Positions 8,233-16,729 of a stretch of DNA of 64,000 bases are shown here, piece by piece. Origin of the DNA: an uncultured Parabacteroides sp. (GTDB taxonomy: Bacteria; Bacteroidota; Bacteroidia; Bacteroidales; Tannerellaceae); assembly GCA_934725305.1 (NCBI GenBank), contig CAKVBA010000007.1, forward strand, positions 1-64,000, written 5' to 3'. Numbering within the stretch: position 1 is the stretch's first letter; each line of letters starts with the position of its first letter. The position numbers and the translations under genes were made by a program. Under the pieces are notes generated by a model. That model made no database searches and had not been told where the DNA came from. It was given only the letters and a program-made list of their open reading frames with translations.

Positions 8233-10110
8233 TTATCGGCCCAGCATAACCAGCAGGATGTTGATGTCGCTGGGGGAAATACCAGGGATTCGGCTTGCCT
8301 GAGCAATCGTCTCCGGGTCTATACGAGTCAGCTTCTGACGCGCCTCCGTAGATAGAGACTGGATAGACATGTAGTCGAACTTTCCTTGGATGCGGATGTT
8401 CTCAAGACGGTTGATCTTCTCTGCTATGATTTGCTCGCGGCGGATGTATCCGCTATATTTGATCAAGATCTCGGCCGCTTCTATAATTTCCTCTTTGCGC
8501 GAAGCCGGCACCTTGTCCAGCTCTGCTTGTAGCGCCGGAATGAAAGGAGCCAAGCTCATTAGTGAAAGCTGCGGACGAACCACCAGCTCGACCAGCTTGC
8601 ATCCATGAGAAAGCGGAGTGGTGCCTAAGCTTTCCAAGGCACTGTTGATGTATTGAGCCTTGACGGAGTAGTTCTCGACAAACGAGATGATCGCATCGCG
8701 GCTCTCTCTCTTTTCGACTAACAGATCGTGACGATGCGCATCCGCCAAACCTAACTGATATGATTTTTCAGTCAGACGCATGTCGGCATCATCCTGTCGA
8801 AGCAGGATGCGATATTCGGCTCGTGAGGTGAACATGCGGTAAGGCTCGTCCACGCCTTTGGTCACAAGGTCGTCAATCAACACACCAATGTATGCCTCGT
8901 CGCGTCCTAATACAAAAGGAGAGCCTCCATGACAATTGATGTGCGCATTGATGCCGGCTACCAAACCTTGTCCGCCTGCCTCTTCATAACCGGTAGTTCC
9001 GTTGATCTGTCCGGCAAAGAAGAGATTCTTGATCTGTTTTGTCTCTAAGTTATGATGTAGCTGAGTCGGATCAAAGAAGTCGTATTCGATGGCATAGCCC
9101 GGACGGTAGATTTGTACATCGCGGAATGCAGGAATAGCTTGCAAGGCTCGCAACTGAATATCTAATGGGAGAGAAGAGGAGAATCCATTCAGATAATATT
9201 CCTGTGTAGTTTCCCCTTCAGGTTCCAAGAACAACTGATGCTGCGGTTTGTCGGCAAAGGTGACAATCTTTGTTTCGATGCTGGGGCAATAACGTGGCCC
9301 GATACTTTGAATCTGTCCGTTGTAGAGAGGAGAGTCGGGCAGACCCTGACGCAAGATATCATGACACGCTTCGTTGGTGAAAGTTGTCCAGCAACTCAAC
9401 TGCTTTAAGGCGCGGTTTGAGTTGTCCAGATAAGAGAATTTATGGAAGTCGTTTTCACCCGGCTGTTCGGTCATTTCATCGAAATGCACACTACGCCCGT
9501 CGATACGTACCGGTGTTCCTGTCTTCATACGATCGGTGCGGATGCCCAAGTCTTTCAGCTGTTCGGTCAAACCCGTAGAGGCCGGCTCAGAGATACGTCC
9601 GCCTCTGATCTGTGTACGTCCGATATGCATCAAACCATTCAGGAAGGTTCCGTTCGTCAAAACAACAGCACCTGCACGGAACTCCACCAGCATGCCGGTG
9701 CGTACGCCACAAACCTGTCCATGTTCGATGATCAGTTCGGTTACCATATCTTGCCAGATGGATAGATTCGGCATGTTCTCCAAGATGCCACGCCAGCAGT
9801 CAATGAATCGGGCACGGTCGCTTTGAGCTCGCGGACTCCACATCGCAGGCCCTTTGCTTCGATTTAGCATGCGGAATTGAATGGCGGTGCGGTCTGTTAC
9901 GATACCCATATATCCACCCAGAGCATCAATCTCACGAACGATTTGTCCTTTGGCAATACCACCTACGGCAGGGTTACAACTCATTTGGGCAATCTTGTTC
10001 ATGTCCATCGTGATCAAGAGTGTTTTTGAACCCAGATTGGCAGCAGCAGCGGCGGCTTCACAGCCTGCATGTCCGGCGCCTACCACAATTACGTCATAAT
10101 TAAAAGTCAT
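8233..10110 (-). CDS. mnmG: tRNA uridine-5-carboxymethylaminomethyl(34) synthesis enzyme
   Basis: FAD-dependent subunit that works with MnmE to build cmnm5U at the wobble position of certain tRNAs. The length of 625 residues is standard. The N-terminal dinucleotide-binding fold reads VIVVGAGHAGCEAA. The conserved CNPAVGGIAKG follows near 46, with GTFLNG near 153 and GQINGTTGYEEAGGQG near 370. The C-terminal helical domain carries RRE and RIPGIS segments. In many bacteria this gene sits near the origin with gidB/parAB. Here it follows ybeY and precedes uvrC on the same strand. Confidence 0.97.
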   Translation of the reverse strand: MTFNYDVIVVGAGHAGCEAAAAAANLGSKTLLITMDMNKIAQMSCNPAVGGIAKGQIVREIDALGGYMGIVTDRTAIQFRMLNRSKGPAMWSPRAQSDRARFIDCWRGILENMPNLSIWQDMVTELIIEHGQVCGVRTGMLVEFRAGAVVLTNGTFLNGLMHIGRTQIRGGRISEPASTGLTEQLKDLGIRTDRMKTGTPVRIDGRSVHFDEMTEQPGENDFHKFSYLDNSNRALKQLSCWTTFTNEACHDILRQGLPDSPLYNGQIQSIGPRYCPSIETKIVTFADKPQHQLFLEPEGETTQEYYLNGFSSSLPLDIQLRALQAIPAFRDVQIYRPGYAIEYDFFDPTQLHHNLETKQIKNLFFAGQINGTTGYEEAGGQGLVAGINAHINCHGGSPFVLGRDEAYIGVLIDDLVTKGVDEPYRMFTSRAEYRILLRQDDADMRLTEKSYQLGLADAHRHDLLVEKRESRDAIISFVENYSVKAQYINSALESLGTTPLSHGCKLVELVVRPQLSLMSLAPFIPALQAELDKVPASRKEEIIEAAEILIKYSGYIRREQIIAEKINRLENIRIQGKFDYMSIQSLSTEARQKLTRIDPETIAQASRIPGISPSDINILLVMLGR

Positions 10111-10133
10111 TGTTCTTTCCCTTTTATTTTACG

Positions 10134-10141
10134 CAAAGATA
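10134..10141 (-). promoter_or_regulatory. -7 box for mnmG
   Basis: On the minus strand this reads TATCTTTG, a TAnnTTTG box 24 bases upstream of the mnmG start. No -33 element is clear. Confidence 0.5.
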
Positions 10142-10243
10142 GTTACTGTCGGGCAAAGTTTGGGCGAATCCTTAGATAATAAATAGATTGAGAAACTGTT
10201 TTGAAGGTTTGGCTATCTATTGGTTCGTTCACACTCTAACGCA

Positions 10244-10286
10244 AAAGAGGCTGTATCGCGGAATGATTCGTTGATACAGCCTCTTT
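10244..10286. terminator. Hairpin terminator after ybeY
   Basis: A perfect 14-bp stem, AAAGAGGCTGTATC paired with GATACAGCCTCTTT, encloses a 15-nt loop. It lies about 55 bases after the ybeY stop. The same stem text recurs with small changes at 26126 and 41046. Confidence 0.8.
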
Positions 10287-10341
10287 GGCCGTTTGATTAT
10301 TCTTTTCTGTAAACTCCTTTTCAGCGGAAAGCAAGATGTGT

Positions 10342-10788
10342 TTATTGGGGTTGGCAAGGATTGGCCTTGCAAACGTCAGGCAATATAGCCAAGGCCTTGT
10401 TCTCATTTGCCTCCATGATTTCTCGTTCACCAGGCCCTTTGTCGTTGATACCGCACAGATGCAAGATACCATGGATGATGGTGCGGTGTAGTTCTTCGTT
10501 GTAGGGCGTGTTGAACGTTTCAGCATTTGTCTTCACCGTGTCGAGACTGATGAACAGATCTCCTGATATCTTATTCCCGTTGGTATAGTCAAACGTGATG
10601 ATATCGGTATAGTAGTCGTGTTGCAGATATTGACGGTTTACCTCCAATATCTTTTCGTCCGAACAAAAGATGTAGCTGATGTCTCCCGTCTTTTTGCCAT
10701 AGGATAGGGCCACTTCTTTGATCCAGCTGCTTACTGCTTCTTGGTTGATGCTGGGGAGTTCAATCTCTTCTGCGTAATAGGCAATCAT
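10342..10788 (-). CDS. ybeY: Endoribonuclease YbeY, rRNA maturation factor
   Basis: Single-strand endoribonuclease-type metalloprotein involved in 16S rRNA 3' maturation and ribosome quality control. At 148 residues it has the family length. The metal motif appears as HGILHLCGINDKGPGE near residue 110; the first two histidines (HGxLH) are present. The third ligand of the canonical HGxLHLxGxDH is a lysine (NDK), a variant I associate with Bacteroidetes homologues. The gene is transcribed towards mnmG and separated from it by a terminator. Confidence 0.9.
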   Translation of the reverse strand: MIAYYAEEIELPSINQEAVSSWIKEVALSYGKKTGDISYIFCSDEKILEVNRQYLQHDYYTDIITFDYTNGNKISGDLFISLDTVKTNAETFNTPYNEELHRTIIHGILHLCGINDKGPGEREIMEANENKALAILPDVCKANPCQPQ

Positions 10789-10811
10789 AGTCTTCTCTTT
10801 GTTTGTTTCTG

Positions 10812-10819
10812 CAAAAGTA
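10812..10819 (-). promoter_or_regulatory. -7 box for ybeY
   Basis: Minus-strand TACTTTTG, matching TAnnTTTG, 24 bases upstream of the ybeY ATG. Confidence 0.5.
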
Positions 10820-10885
10820 CGATATTCTCATAAGATAAGACTATGTTACCCGTTCTTTTCTTCTTACATCCGTTTGATGCCATCT

Positions 10886-12118
10886 TTATCCGAAGAAGAG
10901 ATAAGCCATCGCAATGGCTGCAATAGCTCCGGCCAAATCTGCCAAAAGGGAACAAGGAATGGTGTAGCGCGTATTGCGAATGCCTACACTTCCGAAATAG
11001 AGAGCAATGACGTAGAAGGTTGTGTCGGTCGAACCCTGTACGATGGAGGCCAATCGACCCACAAAAGAGTCGGCTCCGTAGGTATTCATGGCATCCAACA
11101 TCATGCCACGGGCACCGCTTCCGCTAAGTGGTTTCATCAGGATTGTTGGCAAGGCTTCTACGAAATCGGTGTTGACACCGATAGAGGCAAAGCCGAATCG
11201 GACTCCATCAATCAGGAAATCCATGGCGCCGGATGCACGGAAGATGCCGATGCCGACCAAGATGGCAATCAAGTAGGGAATGATGGTGATGGCCGTCTGA
11301 AATCCCTCTTTGGCTCCTTCGATAAAGGTATCATAGACGTTGATCTTTTTCCGGATACCACTGACGATAAATCCACAGATGATGGTAAAAAGAAGTGTGT
11401 TTGCAAAGAGAGTCGAATAGAGCGATACCTGCTCTTGGCTAAGCGTACGGAACAGGGCAATGACACCTCCGATAAAGAGAATCATTCCTCCGAAGAAGAG
11501 AAGCAGATTCCGTTGAAGTATGTTGATGCGTTGCTTAAAGCAGACCGTTAGAATGGCAACAAGGGTAGAGGTGAATGTGGCAAGCATGATAGGCAAGAAC
11601 ACATCCGAAGGATTGGCTGCACCCAGTTGTGCCCGATACATCATGATGGTGATAGGAATCAACGTGAGTCCGGAAGCATTCACGCAAAGAAACATGATCA
11701 TGGCGTTGCTGGCGGTCTCTTTATGGCTATTTAGTTCTTGCAACTGTTGCATGGTTTTTAGTCCCATGGGCGTGGCGGCATTGTCGAGTCCAAGCAGGTT
11801 GGCCGAGAGATTCATGAAGATGGAGCCGGTAACCGGATGTCCTTTGGGAATATCGGGAAACAGTTTGCTGAAGACCGGAGAGGCCAGTCGGGCGAAGCTT
11901 TGAATAATGCCGCCCCGTTCGCCAATCTTCATCATGCCGAGCCAAAGAGAGAGAATTCCGGTCAGCCCGATAGATATCTCAAACCCGGTTTTGGCAGAGG
12001 CAAAAGAGGCGTTGATGATTTCAGTGAACACGTTTGTGTCGCCACCCAACAGCAGTTTTCCGCAAGCTACAACGAAAGCGATTAGGAAGAAGGATATCCA
12101 GATGTAGTTTAGTACCAT
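10886..12118 (-). CDS. Fused SpmA/SpmB-like membrane protein with nucleoside-recognition domains
   Basis: Integral membrane protein of 410 residues. Two Gate/nucleoside-recognition halves resemble spore maturation proteins A (residues about 1-200, including GSIFMNLSANLLGLDNAATP) and B (about 240-410, including LMKPLSGSGARGMMLDAM and YFGSVGIRNTRYT). About ten hydrophobic segments are visible. The name comes from sporulating Firmicutes; fused versions are common in non-sporulating Bacteroidetes, where a transport or envelope role is only inferred. It is divergent from the dehydrogenase gene at 12219. Confidence 0.85.
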   Translation of the reverse strand: MVLNYIWISFFLIAFVVACGKLLLGGDTNVFTEIINASFASAKTGFEISIGLTGILSLWLGMMKIGERGGIIQSFARLASPVFSKLFPDIPKGHPVTGSIFMNLSANLLGLDNAATPMGLKTMQQLQELNSHKETASNAMIMFLCVNASGLTLIPITIMMYRAQLGAANPSDVFLPIMLATFTSTLVAILTVCFKQRINILQRNLLLFFGGMILFIGGVIALFRTLSQEQVSLYSTLFANTLLFTIICGFIVSGIRKKINVYDTFIEGAKEGFQTAITIIPYLIAILVGIGIFRASGAMDFLIDGVRFGFASIGVNTDFVEALPTILMKPLSGSGARGMMLDAMNTYGADSFVGRLASIVQGSTDTTFYVIALYFGSVGIRNTRYTIPCSLLADLAGAIAAIAMAYLFFG

Positions 12119-12149
12119 ATTTGTAAAATTGATGTGTAATATGTTTCTA

Positions 12150-12157
12150 CAAATTTA
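12150..12157 (-). promoter_or_regulatory. -7 box for the SpmAB-like gene
   Basis: Minus-strand TAAATTTG, matching TAnnTTTG, about 30 bases before the start at 12118. It is back-to-back with the box at 12181. Confidence 0.4.
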
Positions 12158-12180
12158 GGAATTAATTGGTAATAGATTTG

Positions 12181-12188
12181 TACATTTG
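12181..12188 (+). promoter_or_regulatory. -7 box for the dehydrogenase/alkD operon
   Basis: TACATTTG, matching TAnnTTTG, 30 bases before the ATG at 12219. Confidence 0.5.
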
Positions 12189-12218
12189 TGAAGTTACGTT
12201 TATAAATAAAGAATAGCT

Positions 12219-13181
12219 ATGACAAAGATCCTGGTTACCTACAACATGTTTCGTGAGGGTTTTGCCGAACTGGAAGCCCGCTACGATGTGACTTTCCCCG
12301 AAGGTAGAGATTTTACTTATGAAGAGGTGTGTGAAATGATTCCCGACTACGATGTGCTTTGTCCGATGTTTACCTTTCCGGTAGATGCCAAGATGATTGA
12401 GCGGGCCTCTAAGTTGAAACTGATCGCCAACTATGGCGTTGGTTATAATAACATTGATGTGGCTTGTGCTCTGCAGAGAGGAGTGGCGGTAGCCAATACG
12501 CCCGATCCGGTAACGGCACCGACCGCCAATTTGGCCTTGGGTTTGATGATTGATTCTGCCCGCCGTATCACGGAATGTGACCGTAAGTTGCGGACATTGG
12601 GTACTCAAATGAAGATTGGTTTGCTGGAGAATCTGGGTACTTCTATTACCGGACAGACGTTGGGCATCTTGGGTATGGGACGTATCGGAAAGGAATTGGC
12701 CAAGCGTGCTCATGCCTGTGGAATGGAGGTAATCTATCATAACCGTCATCAGCTTTCAAGCGACGAAGAGGCCGCATTAGGCGTAGCTTATGTATCGAAA
12801 GAGGAGTTGTTGGCTCAGTCTGATTTCGTGTCATTGAATGCACCTTATACACCGGAGACACATCATATGATTGGTGAAGCTGAGCTTTCTCAGATGAAAA
12901 GCTCAGCTATTCTTATCAATACGGCACGCGGACCGATGGTTGATGAGCATGCCTTGGTGAAGGCTTTGCAGGAGGGACAAATCAGAGGTGCCGGATTGGA
13001 TGTATTTGAGTTCGGTGATTTCCCATTGCCCGAATTGCTGGCGCTCGACAATGTCGTCTTGACTCCGCATATCGGAACACAGGCGGTGTCAACACGTCTG
13101 GCCATGGCCAAGGCGGTTTGTAATAATGTCATCGGTTTCCAAGAGGGCGACCGACCTGTGTCACGCGTTGTAAAACCATGA
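12219..13181 (+). CDS. D-isomer-specific 2-hydroxyacid dehydrogenase
   Basis: NAD(P)-dependent reductase or dehydrogenase of a 2-keto/2-hydroxy acid, 320 residues. The Rossmann glycine motif LGILGMGRIGKELAKRA is near residue 150. The catalytic arginine lies in NTARGPMVDE near 234, the glutamate in DVFEFGDFPLPE near 262, and the histidine in TPHIGTQ near 285. The substrate is not determined; glyoxylate/hydroxypyruvate or D-lactate types are possible. Its stop codon overlaps the alkD start by four bases (ATGA), so the two are translationally coupled. Confidence 0.93.
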   Translation: MTKILVTYNMFREGFAELEARYDVTFPEGRDFTYEEVCEMIPDYDVLCPMFTFPVDAKMIERASKLKLIANYGVGYNNIDVACALQRGVAVANTPDPVTAPTANLALGLMIDSARRITECDRKLRTLGTQMKIGLLENLGTSITGQTLGILGMGRIGKELAKRAHACGMEVIYHNRHQLSSDEEAALGVAYVSKEELLAQSDFVSLNAPYTPETHHMIGEAELSQMKSSAILINTARGPMVDEHALVKALQEGQIRGAGLDVFEFGDFPLPELLALDNVVLTPHIGTQAVSTRLAMAKAVCNNVIGFQEGDRPVSRVVKP

Positions 13182-13912
13182 CCGCCGAATCTGTTTTAGA
13201 GGAACTACAGTCGGTAGCCAGTCGGGAGAAGGCCATCCATTTGAGCCGTTTCTTCAAGACCGGACCGGGACAATATGGTGAGGGCGATCGCTTCATGGGA
13301 GTGATCGTTCCTCATACCCGAAGCATTGCCAAGGCCAACCGGATGACTCCGTTTGATGAGTTGCAGCGCTTGCTCGACAGTCCTTGGCACGAGGCTCGTT
13401 TGTGCGCTCTGTTGATATTGGTCTTGCGCTATAAATGGAGCAAGACAACCGATGCTGAGCGGGAGGCAATCTATCAGTTTTATGTACGCAATATGCGCCG
13501 GTGCAATAACTGGGACTTGGTTGATCTGACCTGTCGGGATATTGTGGGAGAATATTTGGTGAGTCGTGACCGGTCGCCGCTCTACCGATGGGCCGATAGT
13601 GATTGCTTGTGGGAGCAACGCATCGCCGTCGTTTCGACATGGGCTTTTATACGGAGAGGAGATTTCTCCGACACATTCGCTTTGGCGAAGTTGCTGATCA
13701 ACCATCCGCACGACTTAATGCATAAAGCGGTGGGATGGATGCTTCGTGAAGTGGGCAAGAAAGACTGCCAAGCCTTGACATCCTTTTTGGAGGAATATGC
13801 TCCGTTGCTTCCGCGTACTACGCTGCGTTATGCCATCGAGCATTATCCCGAAGAGCAACGGCAATCCTTCTTGAAGAGACCTCGTTTGAAAACGAATGGT
13901 ATCGTAAAATAG
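13178..13912 (+). CDS. DNA alkylation repair protein (AlkD family)
   Basis: HEAT-like-repeat DNA glycosylase family that removes bulky or positively charged alkylated bases. 244 residues. The sequence has the AlkD helical repeat pattern: PHTRSIAKANRM near 50, WHEARLCALLILVLRYKW near 68-90, NNWDLVDLTCRDIVGEYL near 110 (the NNWDLVD motif), and a C-terminal MHKAVGWMLREVGKKD. It overlaps the preceding dehydrogenase by four bases. The functional link between the two is unknown. Confidence 0.93.
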   Translation: MTAESVLEELQSVASREKAIHLSRFFKTGPGQYGEGDRFMGVIVPHTRSIAKANRMTPFDELQRLLDSPWHEARLCALLILVLRYKWSKTTDAEREAIYQFYVRNMRRCNNWDLVDLTCRDIVGEYLVSRDRSPLYRWADSDCLWEQRIAVVSTWAFIRRGDFSDTFALAKLLINHPHDLMHKAVGWMLREVGKKDCQALTSFLEEYAPLLPRTTLRYAIEHYPEEQRQSFLKRPRLKTNGIVK

Positions 13913-13997
13913 GATAGGAGTCTGTTGCTTTGAATTTGGATCACGGCTCTTTTATTTAATCCGATTTGGTTTAAAAAGGCAGTCTTGTGTGCGTATT

Positions 13998-14380
13998 TGG
14001 GCATATCAATAGCGGCCGTAACGAGTAGTTATTGTAATTTTTTAGAGCTGTTGTTTGCTGGAAACTGATGACAAATCCGGCTGAAACGGCGGGTGAATCC
14101 GTGGAAATTGACCGATGAGTCCGGCTCGGGTCAAATGCCCTCTAAAAAGGGTCTATAGACTGTCTTTCAATACTCTATAGACTTCCCGGAATTAGTCTAT
14201 AGACTTTCCCGAAAAAGGGTATAGACTTTTTTGAAATTGGGTAGGCACTCCGTTCGGATTGGGTAGGCACTCCGTTGGAAAGGAATAGTTATCCAATTTC
14301 CGGAAATAGACTACTCCGTTTTGGCTGAGTTAATAGCTTCCCGACTTCTCGTTGGCTTATTGTGTTTTTCAGGAAATCGC
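13998..14380 (+). repeat. 22-bp-period degenerate array B
   Basis: This array fills most of the 690-bp gap between alkD and the LOG-family gene. An adenine-anchored motif recurs at 14159, 14181, 14203, 14225, 14247, 14269, 14291 and 14313, exactly 22 bp each. Upstream, AATCCG-type units at 14076, 14098 and 14120 keep the same 22-bp step with a 3-bp phase shift. Units change gradually from TATAGACTTT to GTAGGCACTCCGTT. No conserved-repeat/variable-spacer structure is present, so this is not CRISPR. The remainder of the gap (13913-13997 and 14381-14540) shows nothing I recognise. Confidence 0.88.
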
Positions 14381-14548
14381 CTCATGACTTATAAACCGTA
14401 GGAGTAAAAAAATCCCCCTTACAATCCAAGGAAACACTCGCTATAAAACAACTATATGTTTGAGTGAACAACATTTTCTTAAATGAAAGAGTCGTGAGTT
14501 TAGATGCAGATATGTGGGCCGAATAGCACGATTATCCAAAAAATCGTT

Positions 14549-14556
14549 TAAGTTTG
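14549..14556 (+). promoter_or_regulatory. -7 box for the LOG-family gene
   Basis: TAAGTTTG, matching TAnnTTTG, 48 bases before the ATG at 14604. Confidence 0.4.
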
Positions 14557-14603
14557 CAAAAAGAATCAGAAGAACCACAATTTAGAAATTTATAAGAGAG
14601 AAG

Positions 14604-15191
14604 ATGAATCAGATAAAATCTGTGTGTGTCTATTGTGCTTCGAGCACGAAGATTGCTCCGATCTATTTCGAGACGGCAGAACAGCTGGGGAGAATATTGG
14701 GTGAACGTGGAATACGCGTAGTCAATGGTGCCGGCAGTATTGGATTGATGGCTGCCGTGTCGGACGCAGCTCTGGCGGCAGGAGGAACCGTAACCGGAGT
14801 GATTCCTCATTTTATGGTGGAACATGGCTGGCAGCACAATGGCTTGACCGAACTGATAGAGGTGAATGATATGCATGAACGCAAGCAGCTTATGGCTCGT
14901 CTGTCGGATGCCGTGATTGCTTTACCGGGCGGTTGTGGAACCTTGGAAGAGCTTCTCGAAATAATTACTTGGAAACAGTTGGGGCTTTACCTGAATCCGA
15001 TAGTCATATTAAATATAAACCATTATTTCGATCCGTTGATCGAGATGCTATGGCGTGCGGTTGACGAGCAGTTTATGCGTCCGTTGCATACCGACATGTG
15101 GCAGGTGGCAACAACAGCTGATGAGGCCGTTGAGATGATTCATTCCATGCGGATATGGAATAAGAGCGATGGGAAGTTTGCCGCTATTTAG
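14604..15191 (+). CDS. LOG-family protein (TIGR00730, nucleoside 5'-monophosphate phosphoribohydrolase-like)
   Basis: Rossmann-fold protein of the lysine-decarboxylase-like/LOG family, 195 residues. Family members hydrolyse nucleotide monophosphates to base and ribose 5-phosphate. The hallmark PGGCGTLEE, a form of PGGxGTxxE, lies near residue 110, with the GGGxxGLMG-type N-terminal loop seen as NGAGSIGLMAAVSD near 39. The old annotation as lysine decarboxylase is misleading. It is followed 35 bases later by the AgcS symporter on the same strand. Confidence 0.93.
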   Translation: MNQIKSVCVYCASSTKIAPIYFETAEQLGRILGERGIRVVNGAGSIGLMAAVSDAALAAGGTVTGVIPHFMVEHGWQHNGLTELIEVNDMHERKQLMARLSDAVIALPGGCGTLEELLEIITWKQLGLYLNPIVILNINHYFDPLIEMLWRAVDEQFMRPLHTDMWQVATTADEAVEMIHSMRIWNKSDGKFAAI

Positions 15192-15226
15192 AACAACATG
15201 TAATCAAATAATAAATTCTATATACT

Positions 15227-16636
15227 ATGGAAACACTGGACTTGCTGAATGAATGGATCCATTATCTGAACGATAATGTGATTACGTATGTGCTAATTGT
15301 TATGTTGCTGAGTTGTGCTGTCTGGTTCACGTTGCGTGGACGTTTTGTACAGTTCCGAATGCTAAAAGAGATGGTCATGTTATTGGGCGATTCGGCGGGC
15401 AAGACCGAAAAGAACGAGAAACATATTTCCTCTTTTCAGGCATTTGCCATCTCCATAGCCAGTCGCGTAGGAACAGGAAACCTGGCCGGTGTGGCCACGG
15501 CTTTGGCTGTTGGTGGTCCGGGTGCTATCTTCTGGATGTGGTTGATTGCTCTATTGGGTTCGGCCAGTGCTTTTGTTGAATCCACCTTGGCTCAGCTGTA
15601 TAAAACAAAGGGCAACGACTCCTTTATTGGCGGTCCGGCCTATTATATGAAAAAGGGATTAGGTTTGCCGTGGATGGGCGTTTTGTTTGCCGTCTTAATC
15701 TCTATCACCTTTGGTTTTGCTTTCAACTCGGTTCAGAGTAATACCATCTGTGCTGCTTGGGAACAGGCGTTCCAGATCGATCATCGTCTGATAGGAGTGA
15801 TTATCACCGTACTCACATTGATGGTTATCTTTGGAGGAATCCATCGTATTGCAAAGGTAAGTAGTGTGGTGGTTCCGGTGATGGCTTTGGGCTATGTTGC
15901 CCTTGCTTTGGGTGTTGTTTTGTTCAATGTAGGTAAGATTCCCAGTGTGATTGAGATGATTTTAGGAAATGCATTTGGTTGGGAACCTTTCGTCGGTGGT
16001 GGCGCCGGTGCTGCATTGATGCAGGGTATCAAGCGAGGATTGTTCAGTAACGAAGCCGGTATGGGTTCGGCTCCGAATGTGGCTGCTACAGCCTATGTGA
16101 CCCATCCGGTGAAACAGGGATTGATTCAGGCATTGGGAGTCTTTACCGACACCTTGTTGATCTGTACTTGTACGGCCTTTATCATTATGTTTAGCGGTGT
16201 TCCTTTGGATGGCTCTTTGAATGGTATCCAGTTGACTCAAGAAGCCTTGAGCCATGAAGTGGGACCGATAGGACATGTTTTTGTGGCGATAGCCATTCTG
16301 TTGTTTGCTTTCAGCAGTGTGATTGGAAACTATTATTATGGCGAAGCTAACATTCGTTACATCACCTCACGAAAGAGTGTGTTGTTTGTCTATCGTCTGT
16401 TGGTAGCGGCTATGGTTATGTTTGGTGCGGTAGCCAGCCTCGATCTGGCTTGGAGCTTGGCCGATATCACCATGGCATTTATGACTATCTGTAACTTGAT
16501 AGCTATTGCTCTTTTGAGTCGTCAGGCCTTCTTGTTGTTGAAAGATTATATGATACAGAAACGACAAGGAATCAAGAGTCCGGTTTATACCAAGGATCGC
16601 ATACCGGAATTGCAAGACAAAGCAGAATGTTGGTAA
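15227..16636 (+). CDS. Sodium:alanine/glycine symporter (AgcS family)
   Basis: Inner-membrane Na+-coupled amino-acid importer, 469 residues with about eleven hydrophobic helices. Family signatures include the ASRVGTGNLAGVATAL loop near residue 80, GGPAYYMKKGLG near 135 and KRGLFSNEAGMGSAPN near 270 with the conserved NEAGMGS. It probably takes up alanine or glycine. It is convergent with the thioesterase at 16730; a symmetrical hairpin lies eight bases past its stop. Confidence 0.94.
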   Translation: METLDLLNEWIHYLNDNVITYVLIVMLLSCAVWFTLRGRFVQFRMLKEMVMLLGDSAGKTEKNEKHISSFQAFAISIASRVGTGNLAGVATALAVGGPGAIFWMWLIALLGSASAFVESTLAQLYKTKGNDSFIGGPAYYMKKGLGLPWMGVLFAVLISITFGFAFNSVQSNTICAAWEQAFQIDHRLIGVIITVLTLMVIFGGIHRIAKVSSVVVPVMALGYVALALGVVLFNVGKIPSVIEMILGNAFGWEPFVGGGAGAALMQGIKRGLFSNEAGMGSAPNVAATAYVTHPVKQGLIQALGVFTDTLLICTCTAFIIMFSGVPLDGSLNGIQLTQEALSHEVGPIGHVFVAIAILLFAFSSVIGNYYYGEANIRYITSRKSVLFVYRLLVAAMVMFGAVASLDLAWSLADITMAFMTICNLIAIALLSRQAFLLLKDYMIQKRQGIKSPVYTKDRIPELQDKAECW

Positions 16637-16643
16637 TATAATT

Positions 16644-16715
16644 AACCCAAAACGGTCATTAGAGATTTTCTTGTGCAAAAAGATAGCGGATTTTCCTAAT
16701 GACCGATTTGGGTTT
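16644..16715. terminator. Symmetrical hairpin with TIR-like ends
   Basis: Ends AACCCAAAACGGTCATTA and TAATGACCGATTTGGGTT pair over about 18 bp around a 36-nt loop. It lies between the convergent AgcS and thioesterase genes and probably terminates both. The arms are nearly the same as the terminal inverted repeats of the 197-bp elements at 48281 and 53732, so it looks like an internally deleted relative. Confidence 0.8.
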
Positions 16716-16729
16716 ATGTATATACGGGA

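Noticed and set aside
10799-11551. 250-codon plus-strand frame
   Set aside because: Antisense shadow of the SpmAB-like gene; low-complexity acidic composition.
10886-12118. Evidence of sporulation from the SpmA/SpmB name
   Set aside because: Fused SpmAB-like proteins are common in non-sporulating Bacteroidetes; nothing else here suggests sporulation.
13998-14380. CRISPR-array interpretation of the 22-bp units
   Set aside because: Units are degenerate all along their length, with no constant repeat, no unique spacers of 30 bp or more, and no cas genes in the window.
14604-15191. Lysine decarboxylase annotation
   Set aside because: The PGGCGTLEE motif marks the LOG phosphoribohydrolase family, which is not a PLP decarboxylase.
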